From Paralithodes platypus (Eukaryota; Arthropoda; Malacostraca; Decapoda; Lithodidae): a stretch of DNA of 64,000 bases. The translations under genes and the position numbers were made by a program. Under the pieces are notes generated by a model, which made no database searches, was not told where the DNA came from, and was given only the letters and a program-made list of their open reading frames with translations. Positions 1 to 11,514 of the stretch are shown here, piece by piece. Each line of letters begins with the position of its first letter. The stretch's first letter is position 1. The stretch lies in the NCBI GenBank assembly GCA_032716605.1, contig CM064573.1:6961107-7025106 (forward strand), read 5' to 3'.

Positions 1-2138
1 AACATGACAATTTATCTAGATTGTGTTGCATATCGTCAACTTGTTCTTTTGAGAGTACGCTATTTGCAATTTTTGTATCGTCAGCAAATTTTGAGATTGT
101 ACAGGTGAGACCCTCATCTATGTCGTTGATGTAAATTAGAAAGAGAATTGGTCCTAGTACCGATCCCTGGGGTACCCCGCTACTTACATTGGTCCATTTT
201 GATGCCTTACCGTTTATGACTACTCTTTGCTTTCTGTCGCTGAGCCAATTTTCTATCCATTTCAACACACCGTCTTGTATTCCATGCGCTTTTAGTTTTA
301 GCAGTAAACGTTTGTGGGGAACTTTGTCAAAGGCCTTTTGAAAATCAAGGTATATAATATCTACAGCTTTACTCTCATCGTAGAGGTTGAGGATATCGTG
401 GAAGAAGTCTAAGAGGTTTGTTAAACAGGAACGTTTTTTACGAAAGCCGTGTTGAGTATCTTTAAGTATGTTATTTTCCTCTAAGTGATTTACGAGTCTG
501 TCTCGTATGACCGTTTCTAGCATTTTACATACAACTGAGGTTAAGCTAATTGGACGATAGTTACTGGGTAGGGATTTGCTGCCTTTTTTGAATATCGGTG
601 TTACGTTGGCTAGCTTCCACTGATCGGGCATAGTTCCAGACTGCAAGGATTTATTGAATAGTAATGTCAGTGGTTTAGAGAGCTCATCCTTAGCTTCCTT
701 TAGAACTCTAGGCGAGATTGTATCAGGTCCAGGCGTTTTATTTACCTTGAGTTTATCTAAACAATTCAATACTTCTCTCTCTGTAACGGTGATATTGCTT
801 AGAACATCTAATTATCAATCTGAATCGGCGATGGTGTAGGGATATCACTGAGGTCTTCTGTTGTAAAACTGATGCAAAGAAGGTATTGAGGGCATTACTC
901 ATTTGTTCTTCGTCTTTGGTGTATTCTCCATTTTCATCGACTAACGGTCCAACAGTTGAAGTAACAACTTTTTTCTTTCTGATATAACTATAGAATTCTT
1001 TCGGGTTTGTTTTACTTTGATTCGCAATATGTAACTCTAAGGTCTTTTTACTTTGCTTAATTAACTTTTTGGCTTTGCGTCGTAGCTCTACAAATTTCAG
1101 CCGTTCTTCGTCATTTTGTGAGGATTTTAATCTATCATTAGCAAATTTTTTAGCAAGCAGGCAGTTTGAAATATCTTTATTCCACCATTTGGGCTTATTA
1201 TTATGGCCTGGACGCCGAGTTTTTGATGGTATGCAGTCTTGCACTGCTTTTAGGTAAGTGGCTTCGAATAACTTCCAAGATGTATTTATGTCGTTATTGT
1301 GAATTAAAAAGCTCCAGTCAGTTTCTTTAAACATAGCTCTAAGTTTATGGAAGTTTGCTTTCTTGAAATTAGGGACTTTTTCGATGCTACTATTTGGTTC
1401 GTTACTAGTAAACTTTAAAGTGAAAGTTATCGTACGATGGTCGCTGTTACTGAATTCATCACCAACATTCAAATTCTCTATTAATTCTTCTTTTGTTGCA
1501 AGTACAATGTCAAGAACGTTATTACCACGGGTCGGCGTTCCAACAAATTGATAAAGCGAACTCTCTTGCAAGTTCGTATACAAGTCATGTCCGGAGTGTG
1601 AAGTAAGAGTATCGCCCCACTTGGTCACAGGTAAATTAAAGTCACCAAAAATTACGGTATCTTGTGAGTTACTTACATCTGCAATTTGTTCGTAAATTTC
1701 TCGGTCAGTTTGCACTGATTGAGCTGGAGGTCTGTATATTAATGCAAGTATTATTTTGGTACCTTTATTATTCTTTATTAGCACAAAAGATGCGTCGACG
1801 TTCACAATTTGAGGTTTTGACAAGAGGGTAGGGTTAAGACTTTCTTTGATATAAAGTAAAACGCCACCTCCATTTCGATTTATTCGGCTTTTCTCAAGAG
1901 ATACATAACCGGGAAGTGAATACTCTGCTAAAAAGTCTCTATCTTCTGTATTGAGCCAAGATTCTGTTATGCCAATCACATCATAATTTTCTGTAAACAC
2001 TAGCTCCTCTAAATCTGAAAATTTATTGCGTATGCTACGAGCGTTTGCATAGAAAACCTTTAAATTTGTTATTTTAGAACTCACGGAACGCTCTTTAATA
2101 ATATTTTTGGTTCTTGTCGGATCTACATTTATGTTCAT
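1..2138 (-). pseudogene. CR1-clade LINE ORF2 (copy 1): endonuclease plus partial reverse transcriptase
   Basis: This is the ORF2 polyprotein of a CR1 non-LTR retrotransposon, which nicks target DNA and copies its RNA there. The AP-endonuclease domain is read from 2138 down to about 1400; visible motifs are ANARS, ITESW, YRPP, GDFNLP and SDHR, the usual catalytic residues. A linker follows, and the reverse transcriptase runs from about 830 to the window edge, including the equivalents of the [12 protein letters not shown] and [10 protein letters not shown] motifs. Compared with the copy at 53.1-56.2 kb, one A is missing near 863 and one G near 811, so the frame is lost before the reverse transcriptase. 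The C-terminus lies outside the window. ORF1 lies directly upstream at 2240-3349. CR1 assignment rests on the esterase-type ORF1; it is confident. Confidence 0.93.
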
Positions 2139-2239
2139 GGCTGTCCTCGGTCCTCGCTGTCTTTGGTCCTTATCGCTGGTGGTCCTCGGTTTCCTCTGTT
2201 TTTTTCTTGGCGTTGGATGATTTATGTCACTGCTGCTTC

Positions 2240-3349
2240 TTCTCAGATGGCGTTTTTTGATCCATGGCTGCGGACTGCTTCGTGTAGGAGACGACCCATG
2301 CGTGCTGAACCCACAGGGTTTAGATGAGTGCCATCCTTGCGGAACAGAGTAGGCTGGTTTTAGAAGTTGTCCCAGAGGTTGATGAATTCAACTTCTTCCC
2401 TCAGACACAAATGTTTTAGTCGGCTATTTGTGCTGAAAGCCTTGTCGTAGAATTTGTCAGGTGCGTCGATCTTGGGGAGAATGCCTGAGATGATGATATT
2501 CCTTGACTTGTTTTTGTAGTGCTGGATCATCTTGCGATATTTCTCCATCAACTCTTTGGATCTGGTGCGCATGACGTCATTTGAACCAGCATGGATGACA
2601 AAAAGGGTATTTTCATTTGCATCCTTTGTGGTATCTTCGAAGGCTTCCACAATGTCGTCCAGTCCAGCTCCTGGGATGCAAAATCTTTTTCGTTGATTTG
2701 GGACTCTGTCGCAGAACTCTTCGACCTGTCCTCGTAGGATGGAATCCCCCACGAGCCTGGTCTCTTCTGGTTCGTCTTCCATCTCTACCAATATCTCAAA
2801 TCTGTTGGACATTGTGACTGGTAGATGAGACCTTTTCTGCGTTGGCCGTGCACCATTCCTCACTGGTGTAAATCCGGAAACCTGTGGTGGCGGGACTCTA
2901 CGTACAGGTCGGGGAGAGGAGTGGTTAGAACGGGGGCGAGGGGTTGGTACTGTTCGTGCTAGCAGGCTTCTTGCACGAGGAGTGGGGGAGAGACTAAGGT
3001 GAACAGGGCGGCTGTCCTGGTTTGATGTCGGCTCAGGTTCATCAGAAGCATCTGCTGCAGTGTCTACTGCAGGTGTTGGATTGTTGGCAGATGACGTTGG
3101 GGCGGTGGTGGATGCTGGAGTTGAAACAAATTGAGTTAGTGATACTCCAACGTTGAGTGTTACAAACTCTTGGAGTGATTCCAGCTTCCTGGTGAGGGCG
3201 TTGATCTTGTTGAGGGCTTCATCCAATTTTGCTGTCAAATCCCCTCGTTGCTGGCAGAGTCGGCAGACTTGTGGATCGGCAGGAGCAAACATGGAAGCAC
3301 CAAACCTACCGGCGCAGTTCGTACAGGCACGAGGCATGGTGACGATCAC
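2240..3349 (-). pseudogene. CR1 ORF1: zinc-cysteine motif, coiled coil and SGNH esterase domain
   Basis: ORF1 protein of the same CR1 copy. Reading starts at 3349 (a second Met is 4 codons in). The N-terminus has two Cys pairs, CTNC and CRLC, resembling the zinc/PHD-like finger known from CR1 ORF1. A short heptad-like coiled coil (about residues 38-62) and a Ser/Pro/Thr/Arg-rich linker follow. The C-terminal part is an SGNH/GDSL-type hydrolase: GDSIL (nucleophile Ser), GSND, then DGTHLNPVG carrying the Asp/His pair. A TAA at 2360-2362 cuts the frame just after WDNF; the other copy (56.3 kb) has Tyr there, so one base change removed the catalytic Asp/His block from the open frame. The homologous reading continues to a TGA near 2245. 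The esterase-ORF1 architecture is established for CR1 elements; its biochemical role in transposition is unclear. Confidence 0.9.
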
Positions 3350-3439
3350 TTTCTTCAGTTCACTTCACTCACTTAAAAACACTTAACTCACTTTAAAAAC
3401 ACTAAACTCACTTTAAAAAACACTTCACTCCCTTCAGGT

Positions 3440-4190
3440 CGCTTCACTTACTTAAATAGGCCTAACCGAAAACAAAAATGTTGAAATACACACAAATAGG
3501 TTATCAGCGGTGATAGCCTAACCAAAAATTAAAACAAAACAAAATTAAATTTGAATACGCAGTGATAGCCGAACCGAAAACAATTTTATGTTTATTTAAA
3601 CAGAAATAGGCCACCAGGGGTTATAGCCTATCCTAACCGAAAACAAAAATTATGAAATACCGGTACGCAGAAATAGGTCACCAGCGGTGATAGCCTAACT
3701 GAAAATTTAAAAATTGAAGTACGCAGAAATAGGCCACCAGGGATGATAGCCTAGACTAACCGAAAACAAAAATAACCGAAAACAAAAATTATGAAATACC
3801 GGTATGCAGAAATAGGCCACCAGCGGTGATAGCCTAGACTAACCGAAAACAAAAATTATGAAATACTGGTACGCAGAAATAGGCCACCAGCGGTGATAGC
3901 CTAACTGAAAATTTAAAAATTGAAGTACGCAGAAATAGGCCACCAGGGATGATAGCCTAGACTAACCGAAAACAAAATTAACCGAAAACAAAAATTATGA
4001 AATACCGGTACGCAGAAATAGGCCACCAGCGGTGATAGCCTAACTGAAAATTTAAAAATTGAAGTACCGTACGCAGAAATAGGCCACCAGGGATGATAGC
4101 CTAGACTAACCGAAAACAAAAATAACCAAAAACAAAAAAGTATGAAATATGCAGAAGTAGGCTACCAGGGGTGATAACCTACCTAAAAAA
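3440..4190 (-). repeat. Tandem monomer array in the presumed CR1 5' leader
   Basis: About ten imperfect monomers are seen, each built round AAATAGGCCACCAGCGGTGA followed by TAGCCTAAC and an A-rich spacer (AACCGAAAACAAAAATT). Spacing alternates between roughly 55 and 85 bases because the spacer has long and short forms. The array lies immediately upstream of ORF1 of the minus-strand CR1 copy, separated only by a short run of CACTT/CACTC repeats at 3355-3440. By analogy with LINEs that carry 5' monomers it may hold promoter activity, but that is inference; it could also be an unrelated satellite next to the element. Confidence 0.7.
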
Positions 4191-4740
4191 GCAAAACAAA
4201 TATATATATATAATAGAATATGTGACTAAATATACGATTCACCAAATAGAGATTATATAAAAATAAAGTGTAACTGCACACAAGGGGTTAATATACTGTA
4301 TCAACAGATGGCGCTGGTGTCACTGTAGGCTAGTCAAACAGGATTATATTTAGATAAACAAAGTTATCAGTCAAAGGTTACTACAAGATCATGCAAGCAA
4401 CAACTAAAATTACAGATATATATAGCTACAGTAGGATACTGAATACGATACCTACTAGAGTTAATAAGAAAATACAAAGCTAGGTCGATTAGAGGTGCGC
4501 GTGCGTCGTCTGCTACAAGCTAGGATAACAAATGTAAACAACAATGTTTATCAGTCAGAAAAGCAATAAAATAACATGCACGGCAACTACAGAACTATGT
4601 GGAGGTTAAACAAGCACTTAACTACTGTTCATGCAATGAATAAAGGGAATTAGGATATGAAATACTCAAATTAGGATCGAGTTTTCTCAGTGGCGATGCG
4701 GTGCTGTTGGCGATGCTAAAGCCGGCGGGTGGGGGAAAAA
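4191..4740. other. Non-coding stretch, no gene recognised
   Basis: A/T-rich sequence without a supported reading frame. It holds a short (TA)n at 4200-4215 and an ACAGATGGCGCTG word near 4303 that resembles the insect CTCF core (AGATGGCGC); a single match of this length is weak evidence. Confidence 0.4.
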
Positions 4741-4754
4741 AAAAGCTCTCTCAT

Positions 4755-4757
<3 letters not shown>

Positions 4758-4825
<68 letters not shown>

Positions 4826-4842
4826 GAGAGAGGAGAGAGAGA
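4758..4842. repeat. (GA)n microsatellite
   Basis: About 33 uninterrupted GA units followed by impure GA-rich sequence. Confidence 0.98.
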
Positions 4843-4934
4843 AAACAGTGAGGGAAGTGGAAGACAGGGTGTTTAATGAAATATTTGCACGAATAAGTCG
4901 GTGTGGGGTAGGAGAGTGTGGAGGCTGCGAACAT

Positions 4935-5096
4935 GAATTGTGCAGCATGCACTGTATTATGATCTGACATATTATGCAGTGGTGATACTAGAAACATCAT
5001 GAACATATATTATATATACATATACAGTATATATATATATATATATCTATATATATATATAATATATATATATATATACGTATATATATATATAAC

Positions 5097-5127
<31 letters not shown>

Positions 5128-5440
5128 ATATATATATATATATATAAGGTGAGGAGGGGATAAGTAAACTATGTGTTTATATAATGAATAAGAAGAAAAT
5201 GGAAACGTGTGAGTGCATTAAAGCATAGTAAGACTATTACTATGAAGGTAAGTTAGAGATATAGCAACAAGTGATGACATAATTATACAGTAGTTGTTAG
5301 GGTGCACATTGTGTGTTCCTTCCTGTATTATATTAATGGTGTCTGTGGTGTAATAATTAACCAACAACTTCACATCATAAGTATTAACAGTTGTACAGAC
5401 ATTAATTAACCACTGTTAGTTAATTACTAACATCGCTCTC
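4935..5440 (+). repeat. Dispersed direct repeat DR1, copy 1 (with internal AT arrays)
   Basis: The segment shares long blocks with 9800-10165 in the same orientation: the CACTGTATTATGATCT region at 4950, then, after (AT)n arrays at 5020-5145, a continuous block from about 5150 to 5440 including GGTGCACATTGTGTGTTCC. Both copies keep an 8-bp perfect hairpin CATAGTAA-GACTA-TTACTATG. No coding capacity is seen. It could be a non-autonomous element or an old segmental duplication. Confidence 0.75.
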
Positions 5441-5900
5441 GCTATTCTATCGCTATTACAATAATTAGTGTTCCTCAGAGCTCTCTCAGTGTATACCTAT
5501 AACACAAATTATACTGCGATAAAAAAAAAAAAACAAAAAAAACAAAAACATGCTGCCAATATAAAATATCGCACGGGAAGAAACGTAGAGTTAATTGAAG
5601 TCAAAGGTTTTAAAAGTTGAAATATCGAGCGTCAAAATAGTTTGACTTTTGCCACTCGAGAGTCAATGACAAAATGTCTTTTATTTTTGTCGTATTTTGC
5701 TGTGTGCGCCACTCACATGTAGTAAATCAAAACTACAAAGTTTATGAGCAAGACATTGGATGAACTATTGATCTTGACTGTTGGGCATCAGTAAATAATA
5801 TAGAAAGTCGAAATTAACTATCCACTATAAATGAATTACCTGAATGCCAAACGGATTGACTGATCAACTCCATTCTATCCTGATGTCCTCCAACATATAT
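5441..5900. other. Non-coding stretch, no gene recognised
   Basis: A/T-rich, with an interrupted A run at 5521-5548. No frame, RNA gene or repeat relationship could be supported. Confidence 0.4.
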
Positions 5901-5905
5901 AAATA

Positions 5906-6290
5906 CTATCTATCTATCTATCTATTGCCTGACGCCGTGATCCCCGAAGGTGTGGCCACGAACGAACCGCCCCCATGCACCTCTGCCCCCATGCACCTCT
6001 GTCCCCAGTCAGTCGACGCCCCTCCCCCCAACCAGCACCGCCTTCGTTCATGTACTTCCTCACTCCATCCTTTCACCTCTCATTCGGTCTACCTCTCCCT
6101 CTCTGTCCCTCCACCTCGCTCTCGTACACCCTCTTAGTCATTCTCTCGCTTTCCATAGGTTCCATATGGCCGAACCATCTCAAGTTGTTCCTTTTCACAC
6201 TTTCCAGCACATCCACCTCCACACCACTACTATGCTGCCACGATAAAGGGATAATCCGAAGCGCCACTAGTTTTATATAATGCGATATAC
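5906..6290 (-). pseudogene. LINE reverse transcriptase C-terminal fragment with (GATA)n tail
   Basis: Read on the minus strand, the fragment encodes NNLRWFGHMEPMESERMTKR followed by GRGRPNERWKDGV, the arginine-rich C-terminal signature (RWFGHV...GRP..RW) common at the end of several LINE reverse transcriptases. The catalytic domain is missing. The 3' end is GC-rich (TTCGGGGATCACGGCGTCAG) and finishes in GGCAATA(GATA)n at 5906-5926. A second copy with the same end lies at 11240-11510 on the plus strand, and another GATA-tailed end at 14463, so the tail looks like part of the family's 3' terminus. Clade not determined. Confidence 0.75.
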
Positions 6291-6299
6291 TTTGTCCTG

Positions 6300-7260
6300 A
6301 CCTCGCCATTCTGACCAACATAACGCAGCGACTGATGATAAGTGAAACAAATTTCCTGGCTACCCTGAAATCCTGTCTCCTACCTCCACCCCTCTCCAGT
6401 AAGAGGACGAATGTAAACATATATCTATGTTTGTTGTAATGCCAGCAGGAAAGGTAAATCCGAAGCACCTCCCATTTTTACAATGCGAAATTTAATGCTT
6501 ACCTCTTCATTGAAATCAGTCCGACATTGCGTAATATGTTTAGTGAAATAATTGGCAGGCTGGTGACCTTTTTGTAGGGAACACTTGAGAGGAAGCAAGA
6601 GGTGAATTACATTTGTCCATCGTGTAATTATATATATTTCGCAGTTTGTTTTTAGGTCTGCTGATACTCGATCAACATACTTCTGTTGGTATCTCAGCGT
6701 GTCTGTGTGTGTACATGCGTATGTATGTGTGTGTCTATGACATTTTTCCTCTCTCAAAACATAGAGCGTAAAGAAAAGGAATGTCAATTACAACACAAGT
6801 CGATAATACATACTGTACTATCAACAATGAAATGAATAACATGTAAAAACCCTGCAGTTTTAAAGTTTCAGCTTTATGACCGTGACAATCCCTGATCCAG
6901 TGGAAATAAAATATACTGTGAACGTATTGTTATTATGATGCTACGACAATCTGAATTTTATATTCAGTTCGCATGTGCTTATATAATTATTTAACCTGTT
7001 ATGATTATTACAATGTTTAATTGTTGTAATTAAATTAGAAAGCTGTGGCATTGGATGCATAAATTGAATACATAATATTCGGAAAACAAATATTCTACAA
7101 CACATGATAATTACTGTACCTTAATTCTTCTTCGATGGTTTTAAGTCTTCTGTAGCTTTGCAATGTACAGGAATTATGCAAGTCAATAGTCCATAATTAT
7201 GAATGTTTATCATTCACAGTATTTGTGAGAACAACAACAAAACAGTGTAAACAGTCGCTT
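6300..7260. other. Non-coding stretch, no gene recognised
   Basis: No supported gene. Short minus-strand frames near 6425-6787 have no recognisable motifs and biased low-complexity composition. A short GT/TATG-rich tract occurs at about 6700-6735. Confidence 0.4.
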
Positions 7261-7261
7261 C

Positions 7262-7400
7262 ATATCTTGGTGGTGTAATGGTTAATGTGTCTAAAAATCT
7301 GTGTGTGATAACCTGGGTTCGAATCCTGGTGGATCACATATATGCTTTCATTAATTTCATAGGTGTTTGGTGTTGTGGTGAAATTAATAAGAAATAGAAT
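7262..7400 (+). repeat. tRNA-derived SINE, family S1, copy 1
   Basis: The head TGGTGGTGTAATGGTTAATG matches an RNA polymerase III box A and GGGTTCGAATCCTGG a box B at normal tRNA spacing, but the cloverleaf is degenerate. The downstream body (GCTTTCATTAATTTCAT, then GGTGTTTGGTGTTGTGGTGA and AATTAATAAGAAATAG) is shared with copies at 28120-28260 and 28437-28572, which makes this a SINE rather than a tRNA gene. Confidence 0.85.
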
Positions 7401-7604
7401 ACATTAGTTTTGTAGGCAGCTGTACATTGACATAATACTTTAAGGAGGGAAAGGGTTACAACAATACTTTAAGACAATGTAGCGCCCATAAATTGTTAAA
7501 TTGAATCAAACCAGGATCACTAATCAACACAATGTAATTACTGTGCTATAATTGTAACTGCTCTAGTTAAAATTAATTTGAAATCAAACTTATAATAAAC
7601 AACT

Positions 7605-7860
7605 CAAATATATTAATAATTCCATTAATCTGTTGTGTAGGTCTTTCTTGTAAAATTGTTTCTCTGTCCTTGTCTCCCCCTCTCCAGTCCATTATCCTCC
7701 CCGCCTCCTCATTTGGGATAAAAACCTTAATGGACTTCTTTCCTCAATATGTGTTCGTTTTTACAGCTTCAGGGTTACACTTATACAAATAGAAGGGAGG
7801 CAGAACGGCTGATCGCACGGGCGGGCACGCACGCACGCACTCTCTCTCTCTCTTACCATG
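7605..7860 (+). repeat. Microsatellite-ended dispersed repeat M1, copy a
   Basis: Contains the family core TTTGGGATAAAAACC-TTAATGGAC, then TTTTTACAGCTTCAGGG, CACTTATA and GAAGGGAGG, and ends at GATCGCACG just before a CT-rich array (7839-7855). Shares its whole length with copy b at 8155-8400; relative to copy b it lacks a short stretch (TACTGTTCATTAGT), flanked by direct TT repeats. No coding frame. Confidence 0.8.
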
Positions 7861-8154
7861 AATTTGGGTTGATTTCTGTATTGTTGAAGAATAATTGAGA
7901 GAGAGAGAGAGATATTATATTTTCTGATAAACTCGTATCATTCGCTTCAAAGTTTAAATTAATTATTCGTCTTACTTCAGCTCAGTAGATTCCTTTAATA
8001 ATGCGTCTATGGAAACGCTAGATCAATACATATTTCATTAACATCTACACTGACAATATATTTGAGAAACTGTATTAAGTACTAATGGAGTCTTTTACAA
8101 TCAAGATTCATGTAATTGAATCATTATAAATACATATTATTCATAAAACATAAT

Positions 8155-8400
8155 TAATAACATATTAATAATTCCATTAATCTATTGTTCATGTCTTGTA
8201 ACATTGTTTCTCTGCCCTTGTCTCCCTCTCTCTCCAGTCCATCTTCTTCCCCACTTCCTCATTTACTGTTCATTAGTTTGGGATAAAAACCTTAATGGAC
8301 TTCTTTCCTCAATATGTGTTCGTTTTTACAGCTTCAGGGTTTCACTTATACAGTATATAATAGAAGGGAGGCATAACTGTTGATCATACTCTCTCTCTTC
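8155..8400 (+). repeat. Microsatellite-ended dispersed repeat M1, copy b
   Basis: Same family as 7605-7860, beginning TATTAATAATTCCATTAATC and ending TTGATCATA followed by (CT)n. All four copies in the window are in the same orientation and end on a CT array. Confidence 0.8.
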
Positions 8401-8822
8401 CAGTAACGACTTGACAAAAGCTCACTTTTAAGAAGTTTTCCCTCAAGATATGGTAGTATAAACGAGTGTGAAGCTATGTATTCATCAAAGCATCCGTTAC
8501 ACAAATACATACGGTATATCTCTCTCTCTCTTCACATTGTCTTTATGTCTAGTTTATTCACAGGATTTCCATGTTTTTCCTTCAGATAAATAATATTAAT
8601 ATTATCAGTTCAATATTAATGTTCTACTTTACTTAAAGATAATCTCTGTCATATCTCCATTACATCCATCCCTCAACACACGTATCATTGATATTATACT
8701 CTCTCGCTCTCGCTCACACAAAGACCACCTCCACTTCAGACCTGATCTCTCAACACATTCTGCCTCTCATACTTGTCCTTGTACTTCAAATACACAATAT
8801 AGTTTGAATAGAAGCTACAACT

Positions 8823-8830
<8 letters not shown>
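8400..8830. other. Non-coding stretch with short CT and TA tracts
   Basis: No coding signal. Part of it (AAGCATCCGTTACACAAATAC at about 8490) resembles sequence near 19300 in diverged form, suggesting another old repeat, but I could not define its limits. Confidence 0.35.
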
Positions 8831-8871
<41 letters not shown>

Positions 8872-8885
8872 TGTATAATATACAG
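8829..8885. repeat. (AT)n microsatellite
   Basis: About twenty uninterrupted TA units ending in TACTGTATAATATACAGTAT. Confidence 0.97.
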
Positions 8886-8889
8886 TATA

Positions 8890-9800
8890 CCTCAAGAACT
8901 GACAGGTGTCATTAGGCAGGCTCAATGTCCTCTTCACTTCAAAGAAGTTTCACATTTAAATTGCTTCTGAATTTCCAGTGTTGACGGCCGGTTGATATTT
9001 GGGGCTGCTAGTGTGTGAACGTGTGAAGATGAATGAACGGTGGGCATGAATAAAATATATTGGTTGATTGGATGTGACATGAATGGTGGTGTGTTTGAGT
9101 GCATAAAGATTGGGGGTTAAAATGTGCGATGAATACATGTAAGCAATTCAATATGCCTCCCACTCCCACGACTATTGTTTTTTGTCCATAAATGTATGAA
9201 TTACAACGATCCTATATGAATCAATGTTCGAACCTAACTTCGCATACCTAATCTCACACCTCCTAGAGTAGAGAATATCCACACTGGAGATGTGTCATGT
9301 GCTATACAATACAACATACAATAGACAGGTAACAGGTGTCAGGGTTTTATTGAACGTAGCTTATCAACCGTGGAATGCTTGCTAGGCTAGCTTAATATGT
9401 GACACACCTTGACTAAGATAACAATTACCAATAGTTATCAACACAATGTTTAGGAGAGTAATGGATAAGATGTGTACCTTCCTATAGTCAACAGGAGAGC
9501 ATCCTCTCTGACAATGTTTGTCACATTTTAGCTAGCTTAGAAAACTTCCCGTGTTTAATATGCTACGCTTAGCAAAATACTGCCACTTCTATCTACTGTA
9601 TATTGTATTGTATTATATAACACAGGTTATATTGGCATTATATGTCAGTCAAAAGTATTAATATTTCTTACGTTAAATTAGGTCCGATTTACTTGGTTTC
9701 AGATATTGTGCCATCATGATTATAATGTTTTTGTCACTTGTCACAGTGGGTTCAGTAACATTTTTAAACCATATAAGGATATTATCGGAGACTGAGGACA
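8890..9800. other. Non-coding stretch, no gene recognised
   Basis: No frame with recognisable protein motifs on either strand and no repeat partner found in the window. Confidence 0.4.
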
Positions 9801-10165
9801 TATAATGTGCCCAATGCATTGTATTGTGATCTTTCATATACAGTGGTGGTGATAATGGATGAATCTTGGAAACATAAAACGATATATATCTAACTAAAAT
9901 AAGAGAGGAGGGGATGCAATGAATAAGAAGATGGTAAAGTGTGAGTGTATTAAAGCATAGTAAGACTATTACTATGAAGGTGAGTTAGAGTTATAGCATC
10001 AAGTGAGAACATTATATAGTTGTTTGGGTGCACATTGTGTGTTCCTTCCTGTATTGTATTTATGGTGTCTGTGGTGTAATAATTAACCAACAACTTCACA
10101 TCATACATATTAACAGTTATACAGACATTAAGCAGTTAGTTAATTACTGGATGGTTCACAACACA
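9800..10165 (+). repeat. Dispersed direct repeat DR1, copy 2
   Basis: Partner of 4935-5440. Here the large AT arrays are absent and only ACGATATATATC is found at the equivalent place, so the arrays in copy 1 expanded after the copies separated or contracted here. Confidence 0.75.
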
Positions 10166-10351
10166 AGGTAAACAATATGGCGGATACTGTAAAAATACCA
10201 AGGCTTGAAACGGACAATAAACGACTCTGATTATTAAGAAGCTGAAAGGATTTTGAGTGACAGTGAAAATGTGGGAAACAGAAAAGGAAAGTTAGTGGGA
10301 AGAGCTCTGGAAAAGTATTGAGGATGACTAAGTTATAATGGAAATGTGTGA

Positions 10352-10356
<5 letters not shown>

Positions 10357-10393
<37 letters not shown>
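10357..10393. repeat. (GA)n microsatellite
   Basis: About eighteen GA units, followed shortly by a G run. Confidence 0.97.
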
Positions 10394-10394
<1 letters not shown>

Positions 10395-10399
10395 TAAGA

Positions 10400-10927
10400 G
10401 AGGAGGGGGGGGGGCCTTAATGTTATTTAGATGTATGCCAACGAATCAATGCCATCAAACAAGCAGTATACAACTACATACCTTCCTTTTTAGTTAATGG
10501 CCATCAAAGACAGTTGGTAATAGGAGCATGTGACCAGCAGCTATTGTAAGTTTGATCACACAGCAGAGGAACACACACTCAACTAGCTATCGTAAACCAA
10601 ATGATCGTAATTATCTTTTTATCATAAAACAATTACTACGCACATTGCCACATTGCAAAATCCATAACTAATTGGTATATAATAACACGGCCAACAACGT
10701 ACAACGAACATTATTTACTTATTAATTTTTCTGCAACTATTTCTCTCCCGGCTCTTCTTCTTCTCTTGTTTTGTCTTCTTTCATATTTACCTGGCAAACA
10801 ATCATGTGAGCAAACATTAAAGTTGACAGACAGACACAATAGCTTTTGAATATACACACAGAAGAACAGTTCCTAAAGCTGAGAGACATTTCTCAATGTT
10901 TTTGGACAAACAAAAACACATTCCAGC

Positions 10928-10930
<3 letters not shown>
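10400..10930. other. Non-coding stretch, no gene recognised
   Basis: No coding or RNA signal recognised. Confidence 0.4.
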
Positions 10931-10931
<1 letters not shown>

Positions 10932-10964
<33 letters not shown>

Positions 10965-11216
10965 TATCAACTACTCCTTCTCGGGCATAGGCTGATTGCC
11001 TTTACACTCTACCGCTGAACACGGTGAGGACCGTGAGGTCTTGTTCCAGTCTAGGGAGTGAGACATGCGAAGCACCTACTCACGGCTCGAACCCAACTCC
11101 ATCTCTGAAGGTGCCTCGCCACCGCGCTTCACAGTCTCACTCCCCAGGTTCGGACCCTCACTCTCAGAACGCCACCTATTGAGCAATTAACTCACTAGGC
11201 ATTGCCCCCCTGTAAC
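10932..11216 (-). repeat. tRNA-derived SINE with poly(A) tail, family S2
   Basis: Read on the minus strand it starts near 11216 with GGGGCAATGCCTAGTGAGTT (box A-like), has GGTCCGAACC (box B-like) about 45 bases on, continues as a GC-rich body of about 200 bases with a second GGGTTCGAGCC, and ends in an uninterrupted A tail of about 32 (T run 10932-10963 on the plus strand). The long pure tail suggests a fairly recent insertion or tail re-expansion. It could alternatively be two fused tRNA-like units. Confidence 0.7.
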
Positions 11217-11239
11217 ATATTTTGAATATGGGAATATTA

Positions 11240-11512
11240 ATACAGTGCTATTTAATCATGGAACGTATGGAAAGCGAGAGAATGACTAAGAGGGTGTACG
11301 AGAGCGAAGTGGAGGGACACAGAGGGAGAGGTAGACCGAATGAGAGGTGGAAGGATGGAGTGAGGAAGTACATGAACGAAGGCGGTGCTGGTTGGGGGGA
11401 GGGGCGTCGACTGACTGGGACAGAGGTGCATGGGGGCGGTTCGTTCGTGGCCACCCCCTCGGGGATCACGGTTGTCAGGCAATAGATACAGATAGATAGA
11501 CAATGAGGGTAT
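11240..11512 (+). pseudogene. LINE reverse transcriptase C-terminal fragment with GATA tail
   Basis: Encodes MERMESERMTKRVYESEVEG then GRGRPNERWKDGVRKYMNEG, the same C-terminal signature as the minus-strand fragment at 5906-6290, and ends with the same GC-rich 3' UTR and GGCAATAGATACAGATAGATAGA. The two copies are in opposite orientation about 5 kb apart. Its tail runs straight into the tail of a minus-strand SINE at 11515-11668, so two retroposons meet tail to tail at one GATA tract. No catalytic domain remains. Confidence 0.75.
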
Positions 11513-11514
11513 TT

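Noticed and set aside
4290..4325. CTCF or insulator site at ACAGATGGCGCTG
   Set aside because: A single short match without clustering or conservation evidence cannot be supported.
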